DNA from: Blastopirellula retiformator
GTDB lineage: Bacteria; Planctomycetota; Planctomycetia; Pirellulales; Pirellulaceae
Direction of reading: 5' to 3'
DNA length: 64,000 bases
Assembly: GCF_007859755.1 (NCBI RefSeq)
Contig: NZ_SJPF01000004.1
Span: forward strand, 894-64,893
In this document: positions 25,698-33,921 of the stretch, piece by piece
How positions within the stretch are numbered: the stretch's first letter is position 1
Layout of the letters: the number at the start of each line of letters is the position of its first letter
Translations under genes and position numbers: made by a program
The notes under the pieces: model-generated
Databases searched by the model: none
The model's input: the letters and a program-made list of their open reading frames with translations, nothing else
What the model was told of the DNA's origin: nothing

Positions 25698-25785
25698 CTA
25701 AACCAACCCGTCAAGATTTTAAAATAGTATCCGCCTGTCCGCGCTATGGCGTCGGACCCGTCATCTTGCAAGAAAGTGAACAACC

Positions 25786-27228
25786 ATGTCCGAAAAATGT
25801 GATTTCGGTTTGATCGGTTTGGCCGTCATGGGCGAAAACCTCGCCCTGAACGTCGAAAGCCGCGGCTACAGCGTCGCCGTCTACAATCGCACGACCGAGA
25901 AGACCGACGCGTTCATCGCTGGTCGCGCCGCCGGCAAGAAGTTCGTCGGGTGCCACACGTTGGAAGACCTGGTCAAGTCGCTCAAGACGCCCCGCAAGGT
26001 GATGATGCTCGTCAAAGCGGGCCCGGCCGTCGACGCGATCATCGAATCGCTGCTGCCGCTGATGGACAAAGGGGACATCATCATCGACGGCGGCAACACG
26101 CTCTACAGCGACACCGAACGCCGCACCAAGTATGTCGAAGAGAAGGGTCTGCTCTACTCCGGCACCGGCGTTTCGGGCGGTGAAGAAGGCGCCCTGAAGG
26201 GTCCGAGCTTGATGCCGGGCGGTAGCGAAGCGGCCTGGCCGGAACTGAAAGAGATCTTCCAGTCGATCGCCGCCAAGGTCGGTCCGAACGACGACATCCC
26301 GTGCTGCGAATGGGTTGGTCCCCGCGGCGCCGGCCACTACGTGAAGATGGTCCACAACGGCATCGAGTACGGCGACATGCAGATGATCTGCGAAGCCTAC
26401 TTCCTGCTGAAGCATGGCATCGGCCTGACCAACGAAGAGCTGTACGACGTCTTCGCCGAGTGGAACAAGGGCGAGCTGCAAAGCTACCTGATCGAGATCA
26501 CCCGCGACATCTTCAGCGTCAAAGACGAAAAGACCGGCGACTTCCTGGTCGACAAGGTCCTGGATCGCGCCGGCGCCAAGGGTACCGGCAAGTGGATGAG
26601 CCAACTGGCGCTCGACCTGGGCGTTCCCAGCACGCTGGTGACGACCGCGGTTTACGCTCGTTCGCTCTCGGCCGTTAAGGAAGCCCGCGTTCGCGCCAGC
26701 AAAGTGCTGTCGGGTCCGACCGAAACCTACAGCGGCGACAAGCAAGAGTTCATCAACCATGTTCGTGACGCCCTGTACGCGTCGAAGATCATGAGCTACG
26801 CCCAAGGCTTCGTCCAACTGCAAGCGGCTGCGGCCGAGCATGACTGGCCGCTCAACTACGGCGACTGCGCCCTGCTGTGGCGCGGCGGCTGCATCATTCG
26901 GGCTCAGTTCCTGGATCGCATCAAAGAAGCGTTCGACGCCGACGCGAACCTGGAGAACCTGCTGCTGGCTCCGTACTTCACCGACGCCGTCAAGAAGGCG
27001 GAAGCGGGCTGGCGAAACGTCGTCGCCACCGCGGCGACGCTTGGCATCCCGGCTCCGGCGTTCGCGGGCGCCTTGGCCTACTACGACGGTTACCGTCGCG
27101 CCAACCTGCCGGCCAACCTGCTGCAGGCCCAGCGCGACTACTTTGGCGCCCACACGTTCCAGCGAACCGACGAGGAAGGGACCTTCCACGCCGAATGGCT
27201 GAAACTGCGGAAAGAGCCGGAAGCCTAA
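25786..27228 (+). CDS. gnd: 6-phosphogluconate dehydrogenase, decarboxylating
   Basis: 480 residues, full length. The N-terminal Rossmann domain has [16 protein letters not shown] and the NADP-type VYNRTTEK. Substrate and catalytic signature [19 protein letters not shown] (about 185-203) contains the essential Lys and His-Asn. The C-terminal helical domain ends in [15 protein letters not shown]. It oxidises 6-phosphogluconate to ribulose 5-phosphate and CO2 in the pentose phosphate pathway. It sits with zwf, which makes the pathway's first intermediate, and an SDR. There is no gluconolactonase (pgl) in the cluster. Confidence 0.96.
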   Translation: MSEKCDFGLIGLAVMGENLALNVESRGYSVAVYNRTTEKTDAFIAGRAAGKKFVGCHTLEDLVKSLKTPRKVMMLVKAGPAVDAIIESLLPLMDKGDIIIDGGNTLYSDTERRTKYVEEKGLLYSGTGVSGGEEGALKGPSLMPGGSEAAWPELKEIFQSIAAKVGPNDDIPCCEWVGPRGAGHYVKMVHNGIEYGDMQMICEAYFLLKHGIGLTNEELYDVFAEWNKGELQSYLIEITRDIFSVKDEKTGDFLVDKVLDRAGAKGTGKWMSQLALDLGVPSTLVTTAVYARSLSAVKEARVRASKVLSGPTETYSGDKQEFINHVRDALYASKIMSYAQGFVQLQAAAAEHDWPLNYGDCALLWRGGCIIRAQFLDRIKEAFDADANLENLLLAPYFTDAVKKAEAGWRNVVATAATLGIPAPAFAGALAYYDGYRRANLPANLLQAQRDYFGAHTFQRTDEEGTFHAEWLKLRKEPEA

Positions 27229-27288
27229 TCGGCGCCGCTGGTTACCAACCGCGTGAGTTAGCATCAACGGACGAGAAAGTAGGGCGAA

Positions 27289-28074
27289 ATGTCGGATAGT
27301 TATTTGCGGGGCTTGTTCGGTCTCGAAGGTCGAACAGCCATCGTTATCGGCGCCACGGGCGTTTTGGGCGGGGCCATCGCCGAAGGGCTGGCCCAAGCCG
27401 GAGCCAAGGTCGTCGTATCTGGCATGAACCCCGAGCGGGGCGATGCGCAAGCGACCCGCATTGCCGAACTTGGCGGCGAAGCGATTTTTCACCCAGTCGA
27501 CGCCGTCAGCAAGGCGTCGCTGGAAGAGTTGAAAGCCGTAACGCTCGAAAAATTCGGTTCGATCGACATGCTGGTCAACTGTGCCGGCGTCAACTCGTCC
27601 GTTCCGTACGAAGAAATCACCGAAGAAGATTGGGACCGCGTCCTGGCGACCAATCTGACCGGAACCCACTTAGCCTGCCAGCTGTTTGCTCCCTTCATGG
27701 CCAAACAGCCTGGCGGTGGGTCGATTTTGAATATCGGCAGCGTGACCGCCCACTTGCCGCTGTCGCGGGTCTACGCCTATTCGGCCTCCAAAGCGGCGGT
27801 CGTCAATCTGTCGCAGAACGTCGCGCGTGAGTACGCCACGCAAAAGGTTCGCGTCAACGTCCTTTGCCCCGGCTTCTTCCCAGCCGAGCAAAACCGAAAA
27901 ATCTTGGATCAAGATCGCGTCGCCAACATCATGGCGCAAACCCCGATGAAGCGTTTCGGTGAGCCGGAAGAGCTAGTAGGGGCGGCGATCACTCTCTTAT
28001 CTCCCACCGCGGGCAGTTTCATTACCGGCGCGACAATCTACGTCGATGGCGGCTTTACGGCGATGCGGTTCTAG
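27289..28074 (+). CDS. Short-chain dehydrogenase/reductase
   Basis: 261 residues, classical SDR. Cofactor loop GATGVLGGAIAEGL (about 21-34), NCAGVN (about 97-102), catalytic Ser in LNIGSVTAH and Tyr-Lys in YAYSASKAAV near residue 164, and PGFF followed by the C-terminal GATIYVDGGF. The FGLEGRTAIV start resembles gluconate 5-dehydrogenase and mannonate oxidoreductase types. It probably oxidises or reduces a sugar or sugar acid. It is 60 bases after gnd and 114 before zwf on the same strand. Confidence 0.88.
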   Translation: MSDSYLRGLFGLEGRTAIVIGATGVLGGAIAEGLAQAGAKVVVSGMNPERGDAQATRIAELGGEAIFHPVDAVSKASLEELKAVTLEKFGSIDMLVNCAGVNSSVPYEEITEEDWDRVLATNLTGTHLACQLFAPFMAKQPGGGSILNIGSVTAHLPLSRVYAYSASKAAVVNLSQNVAREYATQKVRVNVLCPGFFPAEQNRKILDQDRVANIMAQTPMKRFGEPEELVGAAITLLSPTAGSFITGATIYVDGGFTAMRF

Positions 28075-28188
28075 ATTTCACGTGATGCGTCGCTCGGCCA
28101 CTGCCGGGTTTCGCATCTTGCTCAAGAAAACCTAGAATAACCAGATCGCACTGCGCGCGTCCTGTCCGAACACTCCACGAAAGCAACC

Positions 28189-29634
28189 ATGTCGCACACA
28201 ATCGTGATTTTCGGCGCTTCCGGCGATCTGACGAGCCGCAAGCTTATACCCGCTCTGTATCTGCTTCACAAAAAAGGTCGTTTGCCCGAGTCGACTCGCG
28301 TGGTCGGCGTCTCCCGGACCACGTTTACGTCCGACGCCTGGCGGGCGGACCTCGAAGAAACGACCAGGAAATTCACCGGCGACTCGTTCGACGCCGCCGC
28401 GTGGACCGAGTTTGCGGCCCAGGTTTATTACCAGCCAGGCGACCTGCAAGACTCGGGCGATATGGAAACCCTGGCCGGTTTCTTGAACGAACTGGAAGGG
28501 GGCGAGGCGAGCCGTATCTACTATCTCTCCACGATGCCGAAGCTCTATCCGATCGCCGTCGAAATGATTGGCGCCGCCGGCATGGCCGATCAATCGCAAG
28601 GCCCACGTCGCGTGGTGATCGAAAAGCCGTTCGGCACCGACCTGACGACCGCCCAGCAGTTGAACTCTCGCGTTCATAAGGTTTTCGCGGAAGATCACGT
28701 CTATCGCATTGACCATTACCTGGGCAAAGAGACGGTCCAAAACCTGTTGGTGCTGCGGTTCGGCAACTCGATTTTTGAGCCGCTCTGGAATCGCAATTAC
28801 ATCGATCACGTGCAGATCACCGTGGCCGAAGAAGTGGTCGTCGGTCGCCGCGGCGGCTATTACGACACTTCCGGCGTCATGCGAGATATGGTGCAAAACC
28901 ACTTGCTGCAATTGATGATGATCACCGCGATGGAATCGCCGGTCCGCTTTGACGCGTCGATGGTTCGCGGCGAGAAAGTCAAAGTGCTGCAGGCGATTCG
29001 CCCGATGACCGGCGCCGACTTCGCCCAAAACACGCTGCGCGGCCAATACGACGGTTACCTTAACGAAGAAGGGGTTCCGTCCAATAGCCAAACGCCCACC
29101 TTCACGGCGCTAAAGCTGTGGGTCGACAATTGGCGATGGCAGGGCGTTCCGTTTTATCTACGAAGCGGCAAAGCGATGTCCTGCCGCACCACGCAGATCG
29201 TCATTCAGTACAAAGAGCCGCCGCTGACGCTGTTTGAGCATTGCGAGTCGCTGGAAGGAAACCGCCTGGTGATTCAAATCCAGCCGGCCGAAGGACTGCA
29301 GGTCCATATTCAAAGCAAGGTTCCCGACGCCGGGATGCGGACCCGCACGACCGACCTCGATTTCCGGTTCCGCCGACAGTTCGCCGGCGACCTGCCGGAC
29401 GCCTACCAACGACTGTTGTTGGACGCGATTCAAGGCGACGCCAGTCTCTTCGCCCGCAGTGACGAAGTGGAACTCGCATGGGGCATCGTTGATCCGATCC
29501 TGGCAGCTTGGAACAGCCCAGCCGCATCGCCTTTGATGAAATACGAGCCCGGCGGTTGGGGACCGGAAGAGTCGACCAAGTGGATGTACAAACAAGGGCG
29601 GCAATGGTTTGACGTTTGCCCGGTCCTCCACTAG
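28189..29634 (+). CDS. zwf: Glucose-6-phosphate 1-dehydrogenase
   Basis: 481 residues. The coenzyme motif is IFGASGDLTSRKLIPALY at the N-terminus, with the diagnostic active-site peptide RIDHYLGKETVQN near residue 180 (His and Lys for substrate phosphate). FGNSIFEPLWNRNYIDHVQ follows, typical of the family. It catalyses the NADP-dependent entry step of the oxidative pentose phosphate pathway. Last gene of the sugar-phosphate run; a hairpin follows the stop. Confidence 0.96.
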   Translation: MSHTIVIFGASGDLTSRKLIPALYLLHKKGRLPESTRVVGVSRTTFTSDAWRADLEETTRKFTGDSFDAAAWTEFAAQVYYQPGDLQDSGDMETLAGFLNELEGGEASRIYYLSTMPKLYPIAVEMIGAAGMADQSQGPRRVVIEKPFGTDLTTAQQLNSRVHKVFAEDHVYRIDHYLGKETVQNLLVLRFGNSIFEPLWNRNYIDHVQITVAEEVVVGRRGGYYDTSGVMRDMVQNHLLQLMMITAMESPVRFDASMVRGEKVKVLQAIRPMTGADFAQNTLRGQYDGYLNEEGVPSNSQTPTFTALKLWVDNWRWQGVPFYLRSGKAMSCRTTQIVIQYKEPPLTLFEHCESLEGNRLVIQIQPAEGLQVHIQSKVPDAGMRTRTTDLDFRFRRQFAGDLPDAYQRLLLDAIQGDASLFARSDEVELAWGIVDPILAAWNSPAASPLMKYEPGGWGPEESTKWMYKQGRQWFDVCPVLH

Positions 29635-29645
29635 CGGGGATCACC

Positions 29646-29667
29646 GAAAAAAGATCCACCTTTTTTC
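29646..29667 (+). terminator. Possible terminator after zwf
   Basis: Stem GAAAAAAG / CTTTTTTC with a 6-base loop, 12 bases after the zwf stop. The stem is A/T-rich, so it is weak, but the T-run and position fit. From here to 30183 no credible gene is seen on either strand. That gap presumably holds the promoter of the response regulator gene. Confidence 0.5.
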
Positions 29668-30183
29668 CTGCCATTTTTTTCTTATCATCTATCTACAGTT
29701 TGAGCGCAATTTTGGTCGGCCCAGTTCGGCTCACAGTCGAGTAGATAGGAGGTAGAGCATCTAGACATCGGTGCAAGATAATGCGCATCGACCGCACCAT
29801 TTTGCACACAAGTCGAAAGTGCTCTGCTTTTTCCTTGAAAAACACGTAGTTTGTGAAGATTACGCGGAAACCCGCTGTAGCAACAAACGCTGGATGTCGT
29901 AATGATTTGAAAGGTGGGAAGAGGGCAAGCATTCCCCCCTGTGGAATCTCAGCCAAATCGCCAAGCCCCAAATAACCAATTTTTTATCGCTTTTAGGCTT
30001 TCACACCCGCTGCCGACAGCCAGCTAAACCCCAATGAAGCTACTTGGCGCCGGATGTGCTAGAAATTTGTCGTAAAACCGGATGGTTTTCCGAAAAGATG
30101 CTAGTGCAGCCCCGTCAGTAACACCGATGGCGGGTACAATAAGTCTAAAATCGATAAGTCGAGCGTTGCATCTGGAGTGTTGA

Positions 30184-30816
30184 ATGACCATTCGATTGTT
30201 AGTTGCCGACGATCACGAAGTCGTCCGCTGCGGTTTAAAGAGCCTGGTTTCGGGCACCGACATTGAAGTTGCGGGAGAAGCCCGAACCGGCGAAGAAACG
30301 GTGCGGATGGTTACCTCCGTTAATCCCGACGTCGTTCTGCTTGATATCCGCATGCCCGAAGGGGATGGCCTGACCACCCTGGGACGAATCAAGCTGGAAC
30401 GGCCCGACCTGCCGATCCTGATCTTGTCGACCTACGACAACCCCACCTACGTCGCCCGGGCCGTTGCCCTTGGCGCCAATGGGTACGTCTTGAAAGGGGA
30501 TCCCCGCGACCGTCTGGTCGATGCGATCCACACCGCCGCCAATGGCGAAAGCGCCTGGACGCGAGATGAGCTGCGTCGCGTGACCGGCGCCCTGGCCACC
30601 CCGCGTTTGAACGCCGACGTCGAAGTGCCGCTAACCCAACGGGAAAGCGAAGTGTTGCGTCAACTCGCCCTGGGGCTGACGAACAAAGAGATCGCTCAAG
30701 CGCTGCACATCAGCTACGAGACGGTCAAAGAACACGTCCAACACATTCTGCGCAAAGTCGGCGTCTCCGATCGTACGCAAGCGGCAGTGTGGGCGGTTCG
30801 CAAAGGTTTGGTCTAG
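30184..30816 (+). CDS. NarL/FixJ-type response regulator
   Basis: 210 residues. The receiver domain (about 1-120) has the acidic pair VADDHE, phosphoacceptor Asp in VVLLDIRMPEGDG (about residue 54), Thr/Ser in LILSTYDN and Lys in YVLKGDP. The C-terminal LuxR-type HTH (about 148-210) contains LTQRESEVLRQLALGLTNKE and the recognition helix region SYETVKEHVQHILRK. It is a DNA-binding regulator activated by phosphorylation. No histidine kinase is adjacent, so its partner is elsewhere. The TAG stop lies inside the CTAG flank of a miniature element. Confidence 0.93.
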   Translation: MTIRLLVADDHEVVRCGLKSLVSGTDIEVAGEARTGEETVRMVTSVNPDVVLLDIRMPEGDGLTTLGRIKLERPDLPILILSTYDNPTYVARAVALGANGYVLKGDPRDRLVDAIHTAANGESAWTRDELRRVTGALATPRLNADVEVPLTQRESEVLRQLALGLTNKEIAQALHISYETVKEHVQHILRKVGVSDRTQAAVWAVRKGLV

Positions 30817-30923
30817 CAGTCCGTTGATTTTCTCGACGGACTGCGTGATCGCAGGGATGCGATCCCAAAATAGCGACGTAAGTCGTTATTTTGGGAGCCG
30901 CGAAGAGCTATCAGAAAAACGCT
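30817..30923 (+). mobile_element. Chimeric miniature element: five-hairpin family left, AGCGTTTTTC family right
   Basis: From 30817 the sequence follows copy A through hairpin three and into the fourth. At the shared hexamer AGCTAT it switches to the end of another element (ATCAGAAAAACGCT), the same end seen at 59049-59062. Both borders are CTAG (30813-30816 and 30924-30927), so the hybrid itself is flanked by a matching 4-bp repeat. The left CTAG supplies the response regulator stop codon. Confidence 0.75.
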
Positions 30924-30956
30924 CTAGCATCCGGTTGATGTTTTCAACCGGGGAAT

Positions 30957-31112
30957 AGCAGCCCGTTGATTTGCGACGGGCTGCTGTAGTGCATCCATGC
31001 GTTCCGCAACTAACGACGTAGGACGTTCGTTTGCAAACCGCGAGAGACTTCGCCAGCAGCTTGGCGATGTGGAAAAACGTCATCCGGGCGTTTTTCCTGA
31101 GATGCAACAGTC
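30957..31112 (+). repeat. Diverged relative of the five-hairpin element
   Basis: Same order of structures as the 149-bp element but different sequence: GCAGCCCGT / ACGGGCTGC hairpin at 30958-30984, an AACGACGTAGGACGTT segment, a CGCCAGCAGCTTGGCG stem and a final GGAAAAACG / CGTTTTTCC hairpin at 31071-31097. A further small hairpin (CCGGTTGA / TCAACCGG, 30931-30951) lies between it and the chimera. No target duplication is evident. The whole block forms the leader of the enolase-superfamily gene. Confidence 0.6.
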
Positions 31113-31218
31113 TAAAAGCCTCTTAGCTTGGTTGCGGCGGAGCCTGTCTCGCGCCATATTCTACGGTTCTTCAAATCGGCGGAATGAATCCGCTCACGTC
31201 GAACCTAGGAGCAACCGC

Positions 31219-32571
31219 ATGGCCAAACCTACCGATATCCGTATTCGCGACGTCCGCATCTCGGCGGAGCACATCAACTACCGCACCCCGATCAAGTTTG
31301 GGGGACGCGTGGTGACCGACGTGACGCTTCTGAACGTCAAGCTCGATGTCGAAACGGCCGATGGTCGCCGCGGCACGGGGTTTGGCTCGATGCCGATGGG
31401 CAACGTCTGGGCGTGGCCAACTTCGCTTACCTCGGGGGATGCGACTCTGCAGGCGATGATCGACATCGGTACCGCCATCGCCGAGTCAGGGCCAAAGCTC
31501 GACCAAAGCGGCCATCCGCTAGAACTGACCGCCGCCGCGCATACGCAGTATGGCGACATCGCCGCCAAGATCGCCCAGGACGCCGGCATTACCGAAGCGG
31601 TCCCCAAATTGGCGGCGTTGGTCGCGGCCAGCCCGACCGAAGCGGCGATCCATGACGCCTACGGCAAAGCGCTGGGGCAGAACAGCTACAACGTACTCGG
31701 CGCCGAGTACGCCAACACCGACATCGCGACCTATCTCTCCAGCGAGTTCGCCGGCGAATATCTCGATCAATACACGTCGCGCACGCCCCAGGCCAAGATG
31801 CCGCTCTATCATCTGATCGGCGCGCTCGATCCGCTCGATCAGGACGAGCTCGAAAACCCGGTCGGCGACGGCCTGCCCGAGACGCTGGGGGACTGGATCC
31901 TGGCCGACGGTTTGACCCACCTGAAGATCAAGCTCAACGGCGACAATCTCGATTGGGACGCGGCCCGCGTCGCCAAGATCGACGCGGTCGCCACCACCGC
32001 CCAAACGCAGCGTGGCGTCACGACCTGGCAGTATTCGCTCGACTTCAACGAGCGCTGCCCCAATGTGCAGTACATTCTCGACTTCCTCGCCAAGCTGAAC
32101 GAGTCGAGCCCGACGGCGCTTGATCGGGTGCAGTACATCGAACAACCGACTAGTCGCGACCTGCGAGCCAATCCCGAAAACCGCATGCACGCCGCCGCCA
32201 AGATCAAGCCGGTGGTGATCGACGAGTCGCTGATCGATTACGAGTCGCTGTTGCTGGCTCGCGAACAAGGTTATAGCGGCGTCGCCCTGAAGGCCTGTAA
32301 GGGACAAAGCGAAGCGCTGCTGATGGGCGCCGCGGCGCAGAAGTTTGGGATGTTTCTCTGCGTGCAAGATCTGACCTGCCCCGGCTACTCATTCCTCCAC
32401 TCGGCCAGCCTGGCGGCCCGCTTGCCGACGATCGCCGCGATCGAAGGGAACGGCCGCCAATACTGCCCGGCCGGCAATGTCGAATGGGCGAAGCGATTCC
32501 CCAGCATGTTCCACATCACCGATGGAACGGTCGGCACGGCGGCGCTTAACGGACCGGGGCTCGGCTTTTAA
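31219..32571 (+). CDS. Enolase-superfamily enzyme (mandelate racemase/muconate lactonizing type)
   Basis: 450 residues from ATG 31219, with an AGGAG site 7 bases upstream; the longer frame starting at 30997 runs through repeats and is rejected. An N-terminal capping domain (TDIRIRDVRISAEHINY) is followed by the barrel. A KxK-type motif lies in LTHLKIKLNGDN near residue 235, with metal-ligand positions in SLDFNERCPN near 275, YIEQPTS near 310 and VVIDESLID near 335, and a LKACKGQ strand at 360. The ligand order (D, E, D/E) fits abstraction of an alpha-proton from a carboxylate. The substrate is unknown. There are no transporter or pathway neighbours. Confidence 0.88.
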   Translation: MAKPTDIRIRDVRISAEHINYRTPIKFGGRVVTDVTLLNVKLDVETADGRRGTGFGSMPMGNVWAWPTSLTSGDATLQAMIDIGTAIAESGPKLDQSGHPLELTAAAHTQYGDIAAKIAQDAGITEAVPKLAALVAASPTEAAIHDAYGKALGQNSYNVLGAEYANTDIATYLSSEFAGEYLDQYTSRTPQAKMPLYHLIGALDPLDQDELENPVGDGLPETLGDWILADGLTHLKIKLNGDNLDWDAARVAKIDAVATTAQTQRGVTTWQYSLDFNERCPNVQYILDFLAKLNESSPTALDRVQYIEQPTSRDLRANPENRMHAAAKIKPVVIDESLIDYESLLLAREQGYSGVALKACKGQSEALLMGAAAQKFGMFLCVQDLTCPGYSFLHSASLAARLPTIAAIEGNGRQYCPAGNVEWAKRFPSMFHITDGTVGTAALNGPGLGF

Positions 32572-32662
32572 ATCGGCCCAAGACGGAAGCGCGAATCGCC
32601 ACAAGTAGCCCAACGCGCGAGCGAGGGAAATGCTTCCGACCAAATGATTAATGTCGAAACCG

Positions 32663-32695
32663 GAATGACGAATCAGTGTGGTGCATTCGTCATTC
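32663..32695. terminator. Perfect 11-bp hairpin after the enolase-superfamily gene
   Basis: GAATGACGAAT at 32663-32673 pairs with ATTCGTCATTC at 32685-32695. It has no T-run, so it is either a weak terminator or one more dispersed palindrome. Confidence 0.45.
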
Positions 32696-32747
32696 CCAAT
32701 CGCCGCGCTCCCCTTGTTAGCGGCGCGGTGACTTTCCTGTTGCGGAG

Positions 32748-33056
32748 CTACCGACGTTTTCGCTTGGCCGCCGAGTAACGACTCCATGCTCGCCTGTTGC
32801 GATTCGGTATCAAAGTCAATCTCAATCGCGACCAGGCGATCTCGTTCCAAGGCCCGATCAACGCCAGCGCGAGGCTGGTCATTTCGAGCAGCGCGACCGG
32901 AATCGCAATCGCAAAGTAAAGCCATTTACCGCGGGTGTACGAAGCAGCCAAGTCTTCTCTCTTGCTGTCAGAATTGAATCGATTGCCAAGTCTGCGTACG
33001 TTGCTCGGCGACGTCGGCAGCCTACTCTGAGAAAATTCAGCCGCTCCGACCTGCAA
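32748..33056 (-). CDS. Possible small membrane protein or gene remnant
   Basis: An open frame of up to 102 codons with only a TTG start. It encodes one clear hydrophobic helix (WLYFAIAIPVALLEMTSLALAL) followed by a basic tail (RNRRAWSRYSAAKRKRR). The composition is protein-like, but the lack of a proper start suggests a decayed gene. No family recognised. The surrounding gap (32572-33097) holds nothing else. Confidence 0.35.
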   Translation of the reverse strand: MQVGAAEFSQSRLPTSPSNVRRLGNRFNSDSKREDLAASYTRGKWLYFAIAIPVALLEMTSLALALIGPWNEIAWSRLRLTLIPNRNRRAWSRYSAAKRKRR

Positions 33057-33097
33057 ACTTGGGCACTAGGCGACGGGCTCGGAAGGCGCCCTGGGAG

Positions 33098-33733
33098 CTA
33101 CACGCCTTCCCCTTTGGTCTCACAGGCAAAACGGAACGTCTTGCCTTCGATCCGTCCTTCGACGGTAATCGGGTATTCGAAGCCGAGCTTCTTCATGAAG
33201 TCGAGCAGTTGCCAGCAATCGGCCGAGCCAAACTCGTCGTCGGCGTAGGCGCGGCGGACTTCGTCGTAGTCGGGGTCTTCCCAGCGGATCAAGTACTGTT
33301 CGATTTCTCCAGAGGCGAGCCCAGGGACTGCCTGCGCGACTTGCTGGGGATCGCCGGCCCAGTATTTGATCTCTTCTTCGCTCAGATTGTCGTCCCAATA
33401 GTCGGGGATCGGATTGAAGGCGTCGATCGGCTGTCCCTTGCGGAACAGCAGGTACATCCACAGATCTTCATCGTGGATGTGAAACGAAAATACCGGGGCG
33501 GCCAGCTTCCGCGACAGGTACTGACTGGCGGCGTCCCAATCGAAGAAGTCGCTCGGGTAGAGGACCGACGTCCGATCTCCGTCGCCCGCCAGCACCAGAC
33601 AGTCTTCGTCGACGATCGTGCGGGTCGCCTCGGCAAAGTCCCCCTCTTTTTCATCGGCGAAGGCGGACAGCGCCGCTTCTACGGCGGCGACGTCTTTACC
33701 GATGACGCCGGACATCGAGAGAAATAATCCCAT
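33098..33733 (-). CDS. Hypothetical acidic cytoplasmic protein
   Basis: 211 residues from ATG 33733, no signal or membrane segment. Sequence highlights are GLFLSMSGVIGKDVAAVE, many aromatic and acidic residues (FDAFNPIPDYWDDNL-type) and a C-terminal strand VEGRIEGKTFRFACET. No known domain recognised. It is monocistronic and diverges from the PARG gene at 33922, so the 188 bases between them hold two promoters. Codon use is like the surrounding core genes. Confidence 0.75.
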   Translation of the reverse strand: MGLFLSMSGVIGKDVAAVEAALSAFADEKEGDFAEATRTIVDEDCLVLAGDGDRTSVLYPSDFFDWDAASQYLSRKLAAPVFSFHIHDEDLWMYLLFRKGQPIDAFNPIPDYWDDNLSEEEIKYWAGDPQQVAQAVPGLASGEIEQYLIRWEDPDYDEVRRAYADDEFGSADCWQLLDFMKKLGFEYPITVEGRIEGKTFRFACETKGEGV

Positions 33734-33921
33734 GGTGCAATTCTTCGGTTTCTGCGTGCGACTAGTCCCAGGTGCGTTCCGCCGCTCCTAACTTACTACC
33801 GTCGCGACGACATTTCCAGCGCTTGCATAAGGAGAAATCTCGCCGCGCGAACCTTTGGACTTTCTCTGGTGACCTACCGGCAACAAGATAGTGTAACACA
33901 AACACAAAGAAAGCGCGAGAA

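Noticed and set aside
23354-25783. 809-codon minus-strand open frame opposite phosphofructokinase and the HAD gene
   Set aside because: It runs antisense to two genes with clear family motifs and has a low-complexity, Val/Arg/Asp-rich product. High-GC codon bias leaves the opposite strand open.
25744-27669. 641-codon minus-strand open frame opposite gnd and the SDR
   Set aside because: It is a mirror frame of two confidently assigned enzymes and has no recognisable domain.
29693-29971. 92-codon minus-strand frame in the gap before the response regulator
   Set aside because: It has no family features, no credible ribosome binding site and no support from neighbours.
30997-31218. N-terminal extension of the enolase-superfamily protein
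   Set aside because: These codons lie in a hairpin repeat. The ATG at 31219 has a good ribosome binding site and begins the conserved domain.
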